Assembly: GCF_006385805.1 (NCBI RefSeq)
Contig: NZ_VFSG01000001.1
Location: 806,001-870,000 of the forward strand
Length of the DNA stretch: 64,000 nt
Source: Streptococcus xiaochunlingii
GTDB taxonomy: Bacteria > Bacillota > Bacilli > Lactobacillales > Streptococcaceae
Reading direction: 5' to 3'
The notes under the pieces were generated by a model. That model saw nothing but the letters and a program-made list of their open reading frames with translations, was not told the origin of the DNA and did no database searches. Below, in pieces: positions 63,301-64,000 of the stretch (positions are counted from its first letter, which is position 1; the number at the start of each line of letters is the position of its first letter). The position numbers and the translations under genes are program-made.

Positions 63301-64000
63301 GGTCAAGTTTTTAATAGCAGAGATTTGTTTTTCAAGAGTTTCAACAGCTTTATCTGCTTCTTTTTTCGCATTCTCAACATCCTTAGCGACAGATGTTGCC
63401 TCAGACAATTCTTGAGCAGTCGCACTTTTAGTAGCTTCTTGTTGACTTTTTAAAGTCTTCAAGTCTTGGATGCTAGAGCGTTTTTGAGCATCTGTGTTTT
63501 TAGCCTCCTCTAACTTACGTTCCGCATTGTCTTTAAGAGACTCCTTAGTTGCTAAGTCAGACTTGACATTGTCACGTTCTTCTGCAACACCTGGCAAACG
63601 ATTTTCAGATGAAGCAAGACTGTCTTTCGCTTCTTGTTCGTTTTGAGTTGCTTCTGTAAGTTTTTTCGAAGCTAGATTTGCTCCACCTTGAGCCTTAGTC
63701 AAAGCTTTTGCAGTTTTAGCTTCTTCATCTTCAGCCTGAGTTTTAGCTTTATCTAACAAAGCAAGTTGTTCTGCTTTTTTAGCATCCGCACTCTTTGCTT
63801 CATTCAAGTTCTTTGTAACACTTGTAAGGGTAGCTTCTTTTTTAGCTAAATCAGACTTAGCATCGTCACGCTCATTTGTAATGCCAGCTACTTTCCCTTT
63901 AGAAGCATCCAAGGTTGATTGAGCTGTTTGTTCCGCTTTTTTCTTCTTCTTCAAGTCGTCAGAAGCTTGGTTTGCGGCAGTTTGAGCGTTGAGTAAATCA
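60391..64000 (-). CDS. SEC10/PgrA-type LPXTG surface protein (N-terminus beyond window)
   Basis: About 1200 residues are visible and the frame is still open at the window edge, so the signal peptide is missing. A helical region precedes a globular SEC10/PgrA surface-exclusion domain (LPQNVIAAYKTYLNDDSEANK through GHSHTALNNHGVEAVKYYGE and RTHFVQFAGKNAHTETTVN). At least five coiled-coil repeats of about 90-100 residues follow, each with a DLTP(D/E)AQA-type motif and NLNA..... KRQALADA. The C-terminus has the sortase signal LPITGSEENL, a hydrophobic segment and KKKLK. Related proteins block entry of conjugative plasmids or act as adhesins. Confidence 0.88.
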   Translation of the reverse strand, partial: DLLNAQTAANQASDDLKKKKKAEQTAQSTLDASKGKVAGITNERDDAKSDLAKKEATLTSVTKNLNEAKSADAKKAEQLALLDKAKTQAEDEEAKTAKALTKAQGGANLASKKLTEATQNEQEAKDSLASSENRLPGVAEERDNVKSDLATKESLKDNAERKLEEAKNTDAQKRSSIQDLKTLKSQQEATKSATAQELSEATSVAKDVENAKKEADKAVETLEKQISAIKNLTIPQLPQNVIAAYKTYLNDDSEANKHALNNAIQAWYKGGKYDFGKPQFVWNPETKKNIFTGWDNNNIVLPIDDTLVDLDNITDEQIKALSHYYVLMANNLQDQIWGTHNFIVTEESVQGIKNIAKNYANENKSYDSGHSHTALNNHGVEAVKYYGEVMNYAWILATSHDLGGGNVRETRKATMSQLYREVYDSVIDFMTNDIHANFGHMKGMVGRVKPTYPSAVGGNISYTKDKVGRTHFVQFAGKNAHTETTVNSATGERTSVYIDDYYDKGIAKPLPTPFDTSKMEKDLAQAKKTQVSAIATNNNAQNRLASAKRADETAKSELATTTNRLNTLLNTQDLTPNAERVLNTAKSELSQAELRNTNASTAYANLTKEIRDKRATHKEAEKALSKARIANKVAQESLEKATTAHDNAVNKLNSIKDAIKRTKAIKDLTPDAQAKFDAAQAEHQAAEKRLTRAEKALVDLNNEIKAKSEALDTAKSELRQAEQTDKDVQTTLKEATSAKDNASKALDAAKDALYKVNVIKELTPDAQATFDQAEQAYNTAKTRLENAETAVNNLNAALAVKRQALADAIQALKESEKANTTAQTKKTDAETAHAKATSMLTNIKKGLASLLAIKDLTPEAQATFDQADLAYKASQTRLENAETAVANLNASLQEKRQALADAVQALKDAEGLVKTTQAELEVAQATYKKADDELTATRKVIAKLEATKDLTPDAQKAYQEALEAEKLAEKRLADAKVAVANLTADVKTKQEALAQAQAELAQEELVLQGLKAKQAQEEEVLVTIQAQLDDLKAQEEAVRAEIAKIEDSIKEMETLLDSLIHASENYEVTKEEYEKALEAHRLALQTLEAEQAKLNTLLQNQLDAKAQYEAVLLAYQKAQIVNHQTFSCHTPTDEYTRYNINQKVIHRTINDVSKSSYIYQGSKSKYEVIPTLPITGSEENLMILSLGVILAGFGLVAKKKLK

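Overview
The window comes from a low-GC Gram-positive coccus, most likely an oral viridans Streptococcus. The evidence is the gene order and proteins of 1-27.8 kb: tuf/ppc/ftsW, lysS, a MacAB-like pump beside gor, two U32 family genes, hprK-lgt, tex/sprT and zwf. Strong Shine-Dalgarno sites, extended -10 promoters and T-tailed hairpins fit this. The species cannot be fixed from the sequence. This part is ordinary chromosome, with one nonsense-broken GH25 muramidase gene and two small hairpin-rich intergenic repeats.

From the base after the zwf stop (27822) to about 57126 the DNA is completely different. All genes are on the + strand. Short pieces of a GC-richer Rhs/YD-repeat protein alternate with about 34 very AT-rich small genes. 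Several encode recognisable immunity families of polymorphic toxin systems: Imm22, SUKH/SMI1-KNR4, DUF4265, DUF4303, DUF416-like, DUF6714, Sel1, TPR and ankyrin. Just before many of these genes lies the last 20-110 codons of a toxin: WHH nuclease, YwqJ-like deaminase, other deaminases, a PD-(D/E)XK-like nuclease, a C80/CHAT-like peptidase. The spacers carry Neisseria DNA uptake sequences (AGGCCGTCTGAA, AGGTCGTCTGAA), several as the inverted pairs Neisseria uses as terminators, and a recurring Neisseria-like repeat of about 85 bp. I read the block as a 29-kb graveyard and store of Rhs toxin-tip/immunity cassettes that came from an oral Neisseria and now sits downstream of streptococcal zwf. Most toxin ends are truncated or frameshifted, while most immunity genes are intact. 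A Gram-positive-type RelB/RelE-ParE pair with its own promoter is embedded in the block at 44.8-45.5 kb. A misassembly or contaminated assembly must be excluded first.

The right edge is an ISL3-family insertion sequence (57152-58614) with a frameshifted transposase and no visible target duplication. Beyond it streptococcal-type genes resume on the - strand: a decayed small secreted protein gene, a zinc-ribbon PrsW-like membrane protease gene, and a large LPXTG-type coiled-coil protein with a SEC10/PgrA surface exclusion domain that runs off the window.

Taken together, a housekeeping chromosome arm ends at zwf, a foreign immunity array follows that could be transcribed by read-through from zwf (I see no terminator after it), and an IS element closes the block next to surface-protein genes.
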